Positions 8,277 through 16,597 of a DNA stretch of 64,000 bases are shown in pieces. The notes beneath the pieces were generated by a model, which was given only the letters and a program-made list of their open reading frames with translations, was not told the origin of the DNA and did not search any database. The stretch covers positions 1,240,001 through 1,304,000 of the forward strand of contig NZ_CP093300.1 in the NCBI RefSeq assembly GCF_022812285.1. The letters run 5' to 3'. A program made the position numbers and the translations under genes. Position 1 is the first letter of the stretch. Each line of letters opens with the position of its first letter. This DNA is from Alkalihalobacillus sp. LMS39 (GTDB taxonomy: Bacteria > Bacillota > Bacilli > Bacillales > Bacillaceae_F).

Positions 8277-9274
8277 AATTATTTCTCCGCGACCATGTAT
8301 CATTGATTGTGATGATAGTGTTACAATCGGTTTTTATTCCAGCATTATTTTGGTTAGATGGGTATCGGGAGCTTGGCTTAAGTATGTATGCGATATTTTT
8401 ATCGTTGACATTATTTACAGCTTTTCTAATATATCGCTTTATAAGTAGAAAAAGCTTTTACGAAAAGCTACAGCAACCAATGGAAACCTTAGATGAATCA
8501 CTTGAGACAACAGAAGGGACTCCAATATCAGAAGCACTTGACCGATTGCTATTGTCACAATATCGGTTATACCAAGAACAATTGCAAAACGCTCAAGACC
8601 AGCAAGAAGAGCATCTATTGTTTATGGATCGCTGGGTTCATCATATGAAAACACCATTATCAGTAATAGAACTAACAGCCCAGTCGTTGGACGAGCCTGA
8701 ATCATCGAGCATTCGTGAAGAAACTGACCGTGTGCAAACGGGGTTAAATACCGTTCTTTATATGGCAAGACTTCGGACAATTACAGAGGATTTTCATATT
8801 AAGCCTGTCCGTCTAGCGGAACTCATTCATGAAGTGAATCGTGAAAATAAGCGTTTTTACATTCGACATGAAGTATATCCTCAATTAAAAGAAGAAACAG
8901 AAGGAATAACAGTGGAAACGGATGAAAAATGGTTATTCTTTATCGTAACGCAGCTTGTTCATAATGCGGTTAAATATTCGACGGGGAAATCAAAACAGCT
9001 TGTTCTATCTTTATATGCAAGGTCAGGGAAAGCGGTACTTGAAGTGAAGGATTTTGGTATTGGGATTCCTGCTGCAGATAGAAAGCGTGTGTTTACGAAA
9101 TTTTATACAGGTGAGAATGGGCGCAAATATCGGGAATCAACTGGTATGGGTCTGTATTTAGTGAAAGAAGTTGCAGAGAGATTAGAGCATCGGCTTGAAC
9201 TTGAATCGACAGTTGGCGAAGGGACGAGCGTTCGCATTATTTTTTCTAATACACAAAACCTTACATCAATGTAA
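8273..9274 (+). CDS. Intramembrane-sensing histidine kinase, BceS type
   Basis: 333 aa. Two transmembrane helices (about 10-30 and 37-57) are joined by a loop of only a few residues, the hallmark of intramembrane-sensing kinases that detect flux through a partner ABC transporter rather than a ligand. The H-box is DRWVHHMKTPLSVIE, the N-box LVHNAVKYS, and the G boxes VKDFGIGIP and TGMGLYLVKE. The start ATG at 8273 overlaps the stop codon of the response regulator (ATGA) with AGAGGGG upstream. The stop codon falls inside an inverted repeat (9261-9274) that is a likely operator for the next genes. Confidence 0.93.
   Translation: MKLFLRDHVSLIVMIVLQSVFIPALFWLDGYRELGLSMYAIFLSLTLFTAFLIYRFISRKSFYEKLQQPMETLDESLETTEGTPISEALDRLLLSQYRLYQEQLQNAQDQQEEHLLFMDRWVHHMKTPLSVIELTAQSLDEPESSSIREETDRVQTGLNTVLYMARLRTITEDFHIKPVRLAELIHEVNRENKRFYIRHEVYPQLKEETEGITVETDEKWLFFIVTQLVHNAVKYSTGKSKQLVLSLYARSGKAVLEVKDFGIGIPAADRKRVFTKFYTGENGRKYRESTGMGLYLVKEVAERLEHRLELESTVGEGTSVRIIFSNTQNLTSM
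9261..9274 (+). promoter_or_regulatory. BceR-type operator upstream of the ABC transporter genes
   Basis: TTACA TCAA TGTAA matches the TNACA-N4-TGTAA inverted repeat known for BceR-like regulators, extended here to AACCTTACAT / ATGTAAGGTT. It is about 95 bp before the ATPase start and about 65 bp before a TSS predicted from the TATACT box at 9320-9325. It has no T-tract, so it is unlikely to be a terminator. Confidence 0.75.
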
Positions 9275-9319
9275 GGTTTATGAAAGCATAATCGATAGTG
9301 GAAGGAGTGCCGCACAAGC

Positions 9320-9325
9320 TATACT
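9320..9325 (+). promoter_or_regulatory. -10 box candidate of the ABC transporter promoter
   Basis: TATACT about 30 bp before the ATPase start codon. There is no good -35 box, as expected for a promoter that needs an activator bound upstream at 9261-9274. Confidence 0.45.
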
Positions 9326-9355
9326 TTTTCTAGAATCGCGAGGAGGAGAATGATT

Positions 9356-10120
9356 ATGCTAAAACTTACAAGAGTAAGTAAGGTTTACGAAGGAAAAGTT
9401 GCGTTTCGTGCCCTTACCGATATTAATTTTGACATTGACAAAGGGGAGTTTGTGGCGATAATGGGCCCGTCTGGAAGCGGGAAGACGACATTGCTGAATA
9501 TTATTTCTACAAATGATGCTCCAACAACAGGGGAAGTAAATATTGAAGGTCATGACCCACATAAGCTAAACAAAAATGCATTAGCCAAGTTTCGCAGAAA
9601 TAAACTCGGCTTTATTTTCCAAGATTTTAACTTACTGCATACGTTGACTGTCGAGGAAAATATTGTATTGCCGCTGACATTAGATGGGGCTCGAGTTAAA
9701 GAAATGAGGGACAAAGCGCAACACATCGCCAAAAAGCTTGGGATTGAAGAGATTATGCAAAAGCGGACATATGAAATCTCAGGAGGGCAAGCGCAGCGGG
9801 TTGCGATAGCAAGAGCGATGATTCATAAGCCGAAGCTTTTATTAGCGGATGAACCAACAGGGAATCTTGATTCAAAAGCGTCAAAAGATGTAATGAACAT
9901 GCTTGAAGCGATTAACAAAAAAGAGAAAACGAGCTTGCTTATGGTTACACATGACCCACAAGCAGCAAGTTATTCTGACCGCGTAATCTTTATCCGTGAT
10001 GGGAAGCTTCATTCTGAAATTCATCGTGGAGACAGTCGACAAGCCTTCTTCCAGAAAATCATTGATATGCTATCGCTGATGGGAGGGGATGGTCATGACT
10101 TTTCGTCAGTTCGCGTTTAA
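9356..10120 (+). CDS. ABC transporter ATPase, BceA type
   Basis: 254 aa. Walker A GPSGSGKTTLL, Q-loop FIFQDFNLL, signature ISGGQAQRVAIARA, Walker B LLLADEPTGNLD and the H-loop VTHDP are all present. This is the MacB/LolD-like class that pairs with a ten-helix permease of the BceB type. The ATG at 9356 has AGGAGGAG 7 nt upstream; the ATG at 9350 is too close to it. The 3' end overlaps the permease gene by 26 bp. With the permease it removes or shields cell-wall antibiotics (bacitracin, lantibiotics or similar) and is the flux sensor for the adjacent kinase; the exact peptide is not predictable. Confidence 0.93.
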   Translation: MLKLTRVSKVYEGKVAFRALTDINFDIDKGEFVAIMGPSGSGKTTLLNIISTNDAPTTGEVNIEGHDPHKLNKNALAKFRRNKLGFIFQDFNLLHTLTVEENIVLPLTLDGARVKEMRDKAQHIAKKLGIEEIMQKRTYEISGGQAQRVAIARAMIHKPKLLLADEPTGNLDSKASKDVMNMLEAINKKEKTSLLMVTHDPQAASYSDRVIFIRDGKLHSEIHRGDSRQAFFQKIIDMLSLMGGDGHDFSSVRV

Positions 10121-11990
10121 AAATGTGTTGCGAAACAAGCGCGTCTATATTGCCTATTTTCTTAGCAGTATGTTTACAGTCATGGTGTTTTTCACGTTTG
10201 CGATTTTTGCTTTTCATCCGGCGTTTGCAGATGAAGGGTTTAATGCGAATGCCCTTTTTGGAATGGCGGTCGCAGGTGGAATCATTTATGTGTTTTCGTT
10301 CTTTTTTGTCTTGTATTCGATGAGCTCGTTTTTACAATCACGTAAAAAAGAATTTGGGTTGCTCATGATGCTTGGCGCCTCAACGAAACAAATCCGACTG
10401 ATGGTGTTTTTAGAAAATATATTGATTGGCTTTTTTGCAACAGTTGGAGGAATTTTGACAGGGTTATTGTTTGCGAAAGTGATTTTATTGCTTGCTGAAA
10501 ATGTGTTAATTATTAGTGAATCACTCGATTTTTATTTTCCAACGCTTGCGATCGTTGTGACATTTATTAGTTTTCTCATTTTATTTTTTTGTATCTCAAT
10601 GTTTCTTTCGCTCATTCTTCGTACAAATAAGCTGACCGATTTAATAAAAGGCGATAAAAAGTCAAAAGGAGAACCGAAAGCTTCTGTTATCCTTTCTATC
10701 ATCGCAGCGTTACTTTTACTCGTTGGCTATGGTACCGCTCTTTATGCGAAAGGTGTTCAAGTAATGTATGCGATGATTCCGGTCATCATTGTTGTGAGTA
10801 TTGGAACCTATTTTTTATTTACGCAATTGAGTGTGTATTTTATTCGACGGATGAAAAGAAACAAAGCGATCCTTTGGCGAAAAACAAATATGTTATTGTT
10901 TTCTGACCTATCCTTTCGCATGAAGGATAATGCACGAACTTTTTTTATGGTCGCAATTATTTCAACTGTTGCGTTTAGTGCGATTGGGACTTTATATGGA
11001 CTGCAATCATTTCTTACAAAAGGAATAAAGGAGAGCAACCCTTATTCGGTTACGTATAGTCCATGGGGAGAAGAAGACGAAGAAATTATTAAGGAAAGTA
11101 TAAATGATATTAATTTGATTTTGCAGGAAGAAAATATTGAGGCGACAATGGAACAGTTGGAATTAAACTATTTTGAGATAGCCGAGAGTGAGCGACGTGT
11201 GTTAATTGCACGTGCTTCACAATACAATCGTTTGGCGGCAATCCTTGAAGAAGAGGAGCTCCATCCGAAAGAACATGAAGCCATTATAGTGGAACAAAGC
11301 CGTGCCGTCATTATGGAAGGACCTAAAGCAAGTGAAGTATTGAAAGATTTTGTACTTCCATTAGAAAATGGCCAGGAAATCAAACCGAACAGAGTCATTG
11401 AAACGGAAGTTATCCCAGAATTCCATGGCTATTTTGTTGTGAATGACGACGTGTTTGAACAGCTCGGCTCCCCGGCGTATGTAGATAAATTTGTGATATG
11501 GCAAGCGGAAGAGGGCCAATCAGACCAATTAATCGAAGTAGGAAAACGATTTAGAGAAGAAATTGGATTTAATGCCTTTTCCATTGATTACACTCTTTAT
11601 GAAATCGATAGTGCATTTGGCCCGATACTTTTCATTGGTTTGTTTATTGGAATTGTGTTTTTCGTATCCGCCGGAAGTTTCCTTTATTTCAGGTTATTTA
11701 CCGACTTAGATGAAGAAAAGCGGAAATTCCGTGCCATTGCGAAAATTGGATTGAAAGAATCAGAGTTGAAGAAAGTGATGAACAGACAAATTGCCATTCT
11801 CTTCTTCTCTCCGATTATCGTCGCTCTCTTCCACGGTGCCGTAGCATTAACAGCATTGTCGAGATTTTTCGATTATAATTTACTCGCAGAATCTACACTA
11901 GTATTAGGAAGTTTTGCGGGCATTCAAATTTTGTATTTCTTAATTGTCCGATATATTTATGTGAAACAAGTGAAAAGAGCAGTTTTATAA
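10095..11990 (+). CDS. ABC transporter permease, BceB type
   Basis: 631 aa. Topology as in BceB/YxdM: one N-terminal helix, further helices to about residue 250 (first FtsX-like block around 55-165), two central helices, one large extracellular domain of about 200 residues (roughly 300-500, rich in acidic residues), and a C-terminal FtsX-like block (about 520-630). FtsX blocks are visible in FLQSRKKEFGLLMMLGAS and FRAIAKIGLKESELKKV. The length agrees with the family (620-660). The start at 10095 is chosen by GGGAGGGG 6 nt upstream. The large external domain decides substrate and kinase specificity in this family. A strong terminator follows. Confidence 0.92.
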   Translation: MTFRQFAFKNVLRNKRVYIAYFLSSMFTVMVFFTFAIFAFHPAFADEGFNANALFGMAVAGGIIYVFSFFFVLYSMSSFLQSRKKEFGLLMMLGASTKQIRLMVFLENILIGFFATVGGILTGLLFAKVILLLAENVLIISESLDFYFPTLAIVVTFISFLILFFCISMFLSLILRTNKLTDLIKGDKKSKGEPKASVILSIIAALLLLVGYGTALYAKGVQVMYAMIPVIIVVSIGTYFLFTQLSVYFIRRMKRNKAILWRKTNMLLFSDLSFRMKDNARTFFMVAIISTVAFSAIGTLYGLQSFLTKGIKESNPYSVTYSPWGEEDEEIIKESINDINLILQEENIEATMEQLELNYFEIAESERRVLIARASQYNRLAAILEEEELHPKEHEAIIVEQSRAVIMEGPKASEVLKDFVLPLENGQEIKPNRVIETEVIPEFHGYFVVNDDVFEQLGSPAYVDKFVIWQAEEGQSDQLIEVGKRFREEIGFNAFSIDYTLYEIDSAFGPILFIGLFIGIVFFVSAGSFLYFRLFTDLDEEKRKFRAIAKIGLKESELKKVMNRQIAILFFSPIIVALFHGAVALTALSRFFDYNLLAESTLVLGSFAGIQILYFLIVRYIYVKQVKRAVL

Positions 11991-11997
11991 GGAGTTT

Positions 11998-12039
11998 GGC
12001 ACTGAAGAAGGTGAAGTTCACTTTTTCAGTGCTTTTTTT
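11998..12039 (+). terminator. Terminator of the Bce-type operon
   Basis: Stem GCACTGAA / TTCAGTGC extended inside by GGTGAAGTTCACT, followed by a run of seven T. It starts 8 bp after the permease stop codon. Confidence 0.85.
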
Positions 12040-12074
12040 GAAGAGTTGTGGTGTAGGAAGGTGGTGTTCGATTT

Positions 12075-12263
12075 GTAAAGGACATCTATTCCGTTAAAGT
12101 TAGAAAATAAGGCGCGGTCAGTACTCTATCGGACATTTGTTCCGCTATTCCGTGAAAATCCGCTTCTTATGAGTAGAAAAATATAAACTAACGGAATAGA
12201 TGTCCGAACGGATTAGAAAAGTCGCTGTTTTTGGAGGAATAACGGAACAGATGTCCGATAGAG
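12075..12263 (+). repeat. Four-arm intergenic repeat, copy 3
   Basis: Arms at about 12078-12096, 12125-12148, 12189-12209 and 12240-12262. The inner arms carry GCTATT and CTAACGG ends in the opposite arrangement to the other copies, so the central part may be inverted. The element creates a spurious open frame at 12200-12457. Confidence 0.8.
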
Positions 12264-12375
12264 TTCAAAAGCCTATCCAAATTAGTGCTTCAACTAAAAT
12301 ATGGAAGTTTGTGATACACTTAAATCAACTGAAGTTGTGTCACAAACTAAGAGAGAGATTGCGAGATAATGAGAG

Positions 12376-13044
12376 GTGGTGTGTGTTATCAAATCAAGCT
12401 TGTATAAACGGTATATTTGGATTTATTTCATGTTGTTTTTGGCTATATGGTGTATGAGGGAATTTTGGTTCATACAATATTTAGATTTACTAGATGGTGT
12501 CCCAAGAGCAATCGTATCTGCAGTAATGAAGATTAGCATCTGGGTCATACCTGTTTTCATTGTAGTTAAAATGGTGGAACAAAAGAATCCGTTATCCTAT
12601 TTAGGACTTCGTGATAATATAGGAAATGGATTGAAATGGGCAGCTGGAGGTTCCTTCATACTGATTCTTTATTTTTTGGTTATAAATTTGCTTGTCTTTA
12701 AAAACAATATGGACTTTCAAATCGGATTTAATGAATTACTTAACACGATTCTCTTAGTTGGATTAATAGAGGAAATTGTATTCAGAGGATTTATATTACG
12801 AAAACTACTCGATTCATTCCGCTTTTGGGTAGCAAATGTAGTGACGGCATTCCTTTTTGTTTCTATCCATTTTCCTATATGGATTTATAAAGGACTATTT
12901 GTTTTTCCTTCTGTTTTAGGGTTCATAGTAACAGCTTTTGTACTGGGAATCCTATTTGGGATTATTTATAAGAAAAGCGGGTCTCTTTGGTCGGTTGTTA
13001 TCATTCATTCGATGTACAATTTTTTAGTATCGATTTTCTATTAA
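12376..13044 (+). CDS. CPBP family intramembrane metalloprotease
   Basis: 222 aa, about six transmembrane helices. The three CPBP/Abi motifs are present: EEIVFRG (EExxxR), FVSIHF (FxxxH) and HSMYN (HxxxN/B), which build the zinc site of Rce1-like intramembrane proteases. In bacteria such proteins act in bacteriocin immunity or in processing of membrane proteins; no partner gene is adjacent. The start is uncertain: GTG at 12376 or 12379, both lying in the GAGAGGTGGTG purine-rich stretch, or the TTG near 12400. It lies 330 bp after the Bce module and is separated from it by a terminator and repeat copy 3. Confidence 0.85.
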   Translation: MVCVIKSSLYKRYIWIYFMLFLAIWCMREFWFIQYLDLLDGVPRAIVSAVMKISIWVIPVFIVVKMVEQKNPLSYLGLRDNIGNGLKWAAGGSFILILYFLVINLLVFKNNMDFQIGFNELLNTILLVGLIEEIVFRGFILRKLLDSFRFWVANVVTAFLFVSIHFPIWIYKGLFVFPSVLGFIVTAFVLGILFGIIYKKSGSLWSVVIIHSMYNFLVSIFY

Positions 13045-13077
13045 GTGTAACGAAACGAGCAATAGGAGCTGAAAGAA

Positions 13078-13563
13078 ATGAAAAAAAAATTAGATAAAGC
13101 ACTTGATTTGCGTAAAAATGGAAGCCATAAAGAATCCAATGAATGGTTGATGAGATTGGTGGAGGAGTTTCCTGAAGATGCTTACATTAACTATCAATGT
13201 GCTTGGAGTTTTGACTTGTTAGGAGAAGAAGCGAATGCAGTCCCTTATTATGAAAAAGCCATTCAGATAGGGTTACCTCCAAAGGATTTAGAAGGAGCTT
13301 TGCTAGGATTAGGGAGTACATACAGAACATTAGGAGAGTATGAAAAGTCAAAAAAGACTTTTCTAAAAGGAATCGAACAATTTCCACATAATCGTGCGGT
13401 ACAAACATTTTATGCTATGACTTTATATAATTTGAATGAGCATCATAAAGCAATGGAATTATTATTAAAATGTTTAATCGAAACGACAAATGATCCTGAG
13501 ATTAAAAGTTACAAAAGAGCGATTGAATTTTATTCTGATAAATTAGATCAAATTTGGAAGTAG
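13078..13563 (+). CDS. Tetratricopeptide repeat protein
   Basis: 161 aa, soluble, with at least three TPR units: around residues 15-48 (NGSHKESNEWLMRLVEEFP), 52-85 (YEKAIQIG) and 91-125 (YRTLGEYEKSKKTFLKGIEQ). The last segment (YDEHHKA-like NLNEHHKAMELLLKCL) continues the pattern. TPR proteins mediate protein contacts; the length and style match the small 'tetratrico peptide repeat' proteins of Bacillus. AGGAGC lies 9 nt before the ATG. It may be cotranscribed with the CPBP gene 33 bp upstream. Confidence 0.8.
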   Translation: MKKKLDKALDLRKNGSHKESNEWLMRLVEEFPEDAYINYQCAWSFDLLGEEANAVPYYEKAIQIGLPPKDLEGALLGLGSTYRTLGEYEKSKKTFLKGIEQFPHNRAVQTFYAMTLYNLNEHHKAMELLLKCLIETTNDPEIKSYKRAIEFYSDKLDQIWK

Positions 13564-13572
13564 CTTTTTATG

Positions 13573-13606
13573 CAAGAAGAAGCAGGTCATGGCGCCCTGC
13601 TTCTTG
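13573..13606. terminator. Terminator between convergent genes
   Basis: Stem CAAGAAGAAGCAGG / CCTGCTTCTTG (11 bp paired) in the 47-bp gap between the TPR gene and the convergent secreted enzyme gene. T-tracts are short on both sides, so it probably serves both transcripts. Confidence 0.65.
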
Positions 13607-13610
13607 TTCC

Positions 13611-15248
13611 TTAATCAACTTTAATAATATTCCATTGTTGATTCAATCCGTTATTTAAGTCCCATTGCACAATATTCCCACCGTTAAGTAATGAGCGGTT
13701 GTGAGCATCTAAGGATTTTCCGCTAAAACGGTTGACTAGCGTATAGTATCCATGACTTGTGCGCTGAATAGACCATTGTTGATTATGCCCACCTAACCGA
13801 GTCCATTGCACAATATTTCCACCATTTGATGTTGACCAATCAAATATTTCTAGTGCCTGATTACTATTGCGATTCACAATTTCATAATACCCTTCCCGAT
13901 TTTGAATGATCGCCCAGCGTTGGCAAGGATGAAAATTCCGTTCCCATTGCTGAACATTATTGCCTGGTGCGGTGCCGGCATTGGCAACTTCTAATAGTTT
14001 GCCACTATTTCGGTTTACAATTTCATAACTTGCTTGATTATTGAATTGAACAGGGTTTGTTACTTTCGTATTGTTTGTGTTTGTATTTCCACTGCCACCT
14101 TCAATACTAACAGCGGTCCCAGTTGTATCAATTTGATTTCCTCTAATTGTATTTTGATTGGATGACCCTGTAAGTCGAATTCCTGGATTACTAAAGCTTG
14201 AAAATGTCTCAATTTTATTATTTAAGATTTGGTTGTTGCTGCCAGGAGCTAACCGAATAACAGACTCCACATTTAAGCTTGGGTCTAATTGCTGTATCAC
14301 ATTTTCACTAAAAATATTATGATTTGCCTCAATTAACACCCCATGAATGCGCGAATTGATAATGGTATTCTTTGAAATGGTATTATGCTGAGCACCAGTT
14401 AATACAAAAATACCTCTTGGGTAGTTTTGAATGACATTATGTTGAACGGTATTGTATGCCCCATCATTTGGAATTCGGATACCACCATAACTATCCCCTT
14501 GTTGTACTTCATTAATGACTTGATTATACGTAACGGTTGTATACGTAGATCTTGATAAATTTATGCCACTACCACCTGTGGAATTGGTGATTTTATTGTG
14601 CGTAACAAGATTACTATGAACATCACCAACAGGGTGGCTTTCACTACCGAAGGCAATCCCATGTCCACTTGAACGGTCAATTACACTATCTCGAATTGTA
14701 GAATTTTTTAAACGGCGTAATAGTAAGCCGATAGTCACGTCTCGAACTTCAGTGTTCTCTATCGTAAGATGACTAACATCGGCATCGATATTCATACCAC
14801 CGATTTGACTTAAGCCTCGATTCGCACGGTTTTGACGGTCGCCATCAAATGTGAGATGAGAAACTTTGACATTAAGATTAGTTCCTCTTCTCATAATCGG
14901 ATTGCCTACAACATAATTATTTCTACTACCAACTTTCTTTAACACCGTTTGTCCCATGCCATCCCCAATTATATTTACGCCTTGGTGAAAACGAACGGCT
15001 TCGTCGATAGAATATGTTCCAGCAGGAATATAAACGGTTCCTTCTACACCTCTGTCATAAAAATAACGCATAGCCGCATGAAGTGCTTCAGTTTGAGAAG
15101 CCTCCACGTTCGGCCTCATCCCAAAATCTCTAGCATTGACTACTTCTTCAGCATGACTATCACCTTGTGCTAGAGCAATAAAGAAGAATGTGAATACGAG
15201 TGAAGAAAACAATATTTTTTTGATGAGCCGAGCCTGTTTTGAAATCAT
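13611..15248 (-). CDS. Secreted right-handed beta-helix enzyme with ricin-type lectin domain
   Basis: 545 aa. A signal peptide (MISKQARLIKKILFSS..., cleavage likely after SHA near residue 33) is followed by a pectate-lyase-3 style start (VVNARDFGMRPNVEASQTEAL) and about fifteen short beta-helix rungs of the NTISKNTI / HNIFSENVI type (to about 395). The C-terminal 140 residues form a three-lobe ricin B-like (CBM13) domain with QQW repeats (GHNQQWSI, GLNQQWNI). It probably acts on plant or microbial polysaccharide outside the cell; pectate lyase, rhamnogalacturonan or other glycoside activity cannot be decided. The ATG at 15248 is preferred because AAAGGAGG precedes it. A cre-like site lies just upstream, and a GH43 gene at 26369 carries the same lectin domain. 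Confidence 0.8.
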   Translation of the reverse strand: MISKQARLIKKILFSSLVFTFFFIALAQGDSHAEEVVNARDFGMRPNVEASQTEALHAAMRYFYDRGVEGTVYIPAGTYSIDEAVRFHQGVNIIGDGMGQTVLKKVGSRNNYVVGNPIMRRGTNLNVKVSHLTFDGDRQNRANRGLSQIGGMNIDADVSHLTIENTEVRDVTIGLLLRRLKNSTIRDSVIDRSSGHGIAFGSESHPVGDVHSNLVTHNKITNSTGGSGINLSRSTYTTVTYNQVINEVQQGDSYGGIRIPNDGAYNTVQHNVIQNYPRGIFVLTGAQHNTISKNTIINSRIHGVLIEANHNIFSENVIQQLDPSLNVESVIRLAPGSNNQILNNKIETFSSFSNPGIRLTGSSNQNTIRGNQIDTTGTAVSIEGGSGNTNTNNTKVTNPVQFNNQASYEIVNRNSGKLLEVANAGTAPGNNVQQWERNFHPCQRWAIIQNREGYYEIVNRNSNQALEIFDWSTSNGGNIVQWTRLGGHNQQWSIQRTSHGYYTLVNRFSGKSLDAHNRSLLNGGNIVQWDLNNGLNQQWNIIKVD

Positions 15249-15269
15249 TCTTTTTCCTCCTTTCATTTT

Positions 15270-15283
15270 TAAAAGCGCTTACA
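15270..15283. promoter_or_regulatory. cre-like site (CcpA) upstream of the beta-helix enzyme
   Basis: TAAAAGCGCTTACA differs from the cre consensus by one base in either orientation. It is 22-35 bp before the start codon, i.e. near or downstream of the promoter, where CcpA binding would give catabolite repression. Confidence 0.55.
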
Positions 15284-15458
15284 AACGAATTGTTGCATGT
15301 TATAGCCGAGAATTCCTGCATTCCGTTAGTTTATTGTTGAAAGTTTTAATATATCGTTATTTTTGAAAACATCAAAAAAGGTCAAATATGAAGATTATTG
15401 ATTTGTGATGTGGAAGAATATGTTAAACTAGTCAGGAGTAGTATCTTTGTTTCTATGA

Positions 15459-15620
15459 TTGAAAAAGAGTGTGGGAAAAATCATTGCTTCGATTTATAAA
15501 TGGTTTTGTTTTCTCCTTGTCGTTATTGTTCTATCATTAGCAGCTTGTCAAGGAGAAGGACGAATACCACCAGCTGTGAGGAGATTATTTTCAATTGAGT
15601 TCGAAGGGGCTATGGAATAA
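15459..15620 (+). CDS. Small lipoprotein of about 50 aa
   Basis: 53 aa from a TTG at 15459 (or 49 aa from the GTG at 15471). The N-terminus KKSVGKIIASIYKWFCFLLV is basic then hydrophobic and ends with the lipobox LSLAAC; after the cysteine only about 24 residues follow (QGEGRIPPAVRRLF...). No good Shine-Dalgarno is visible for either start, so expression is uncertain. It stands 25 bp upstream of another lipoprotein gene (DUF3221, IS-disrupted) and could be a companion or a truncated duplicate of it. Confidence 0.5.
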   Translation: MKKSVGKIIASIYKWFCFLLVVIVLSLAACQGEGRIPPAVRRLFSIEFEGAME

Positions 15621-15868
15621 TACGAGATGAGATGGAGGAGTAGAATGAATATAAGAGTGCATGTAATTTTACTAATTTTTTCTTTGTTTATCGGTGGTTG
15701 TTCCATTTTGCAAGGTGAACCTGATATAGAAGGGTATGTTATTGAAGTATACGAAAATGAGTTATTGGTAGTAAGAAATGTATCGTTTGATGTATTTGGC
15801 AAGAGAAAAATGTATAAAACGGCAAACCTTTTTGTAAGGCCACTTACCAACATAACTTTGTTAAACTA

Positions 15869-16597
15869 TTACAACTCTCTTAATGCTAGTGACTCCTTCA
15901 TTCGGTTACTATCACCCCCAAATAATACTAAGTGGGAGTGATGGATTAAGCGGTCTACTACCGCTTCGGTTAGGATAGGATCGCCAAATACATGATTCCA
16001 CTGTCCAAATTGAAGGTTTGTGGTGATAATAATACTTCTTTTCTCATAACACAGTGAGATTACTTGGAAAAGCAGCTCAGCTCCCTGCTTATGTAAAGGT
16101 ATATATCCGAGTTCATCGAGTATCAATAAGTCTAGCTTCTCAATCCTCTTAAACAATTTAGTTAGTGTCCCTTTTTCATTGGCATCCAGTAGTTCATTTG
16201 CAAGTGAGGCAATGGTATAGAACTTCACTCGCTTGCCATACTTATGTATGGCATTGATTCCAATGAGTGTGGATAGATATGTTTTCCCGGCACCAACGCC
16301 ACCGTAAAAAACCATATTCTCCTTTGTATCAATAAACTCGCCATCTAAAAGGTACTGTTGGCTCAACCCTTGTCCTAACTGGATATCTTGCCAATTGAAA
16401 GGTTTGCCAGATGCGTTTGGCAACGTTGCCGCCTTTAGTAAAAGATTAATCTTCCTTTCCTCACGTTGTTCTATTTCTTTCTCAAATAGAGTTAATAAAT
16501 AGTCTTGAGGATCCTTCGGATCTAGTTTGTGAAAATTTTCTCGTATCCAACTGAGCTTTAAACGTTTGGCATATTCCTGAATCTTTTCTTGCATCAT
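15869..16597 (-). CDS. istB: IS21-family ATP-binding transposition helper IstB
   Basis: 242 aa, a DnaA/DnaC-like AAA+ ATPase. Walker A is GGVGAGKT (residues 99-106), Walker B LLILDELGY, and the sensor region SIIITTNLQFGQW is typical of IstB. It helps the IstA transposase to choose the target and assemble the transposition complex. Its start overlaps the istA stop by 4 bp, so translation is coupled. No frameshift or stop is seen. Confidence 0.95.
   Translation of the reverse strand: MMQEKIQEYAKRLKLSWIRENFHKLDPKDPQDYLLTLFEKEIEQREERKINLLLKAATLPNASGKPFNWQDIQLGQGLSQQYLLDGEFIDTKENMVFYGGVGAGKTYLSTLIGINAIHKYGKRVKFYTIASLANELLDANEKGTLTKLFKRIEKLDLLILDELGYIPLHKQGAELLFQVISLCYEKRSIIITTNLQFGQWNHVFGDPILTEAVVDRLIHHSHLVLFGGDSNRMKESLALREL

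Noticed and set aside
9255-9280. Terminator between kinase and ABC transporter genes
   Set aside because: The inverted repeat is not followed by a T-run and matches a BceR-type operator better.
12200-12457. 85-aa open frame upstream of the CPBP gene
   Set aside because: It begins inside the reverse arms of repeat copy 3 and overlaps the CPBP gene in another frame; no ribosome binding site and no protein-like composition.
15548-15853. Minus-strand 101-aa open frame
   Set aside because: Antisense to two genes with clear lipoprotein signals on the plus strand and crossing the IS boundary.
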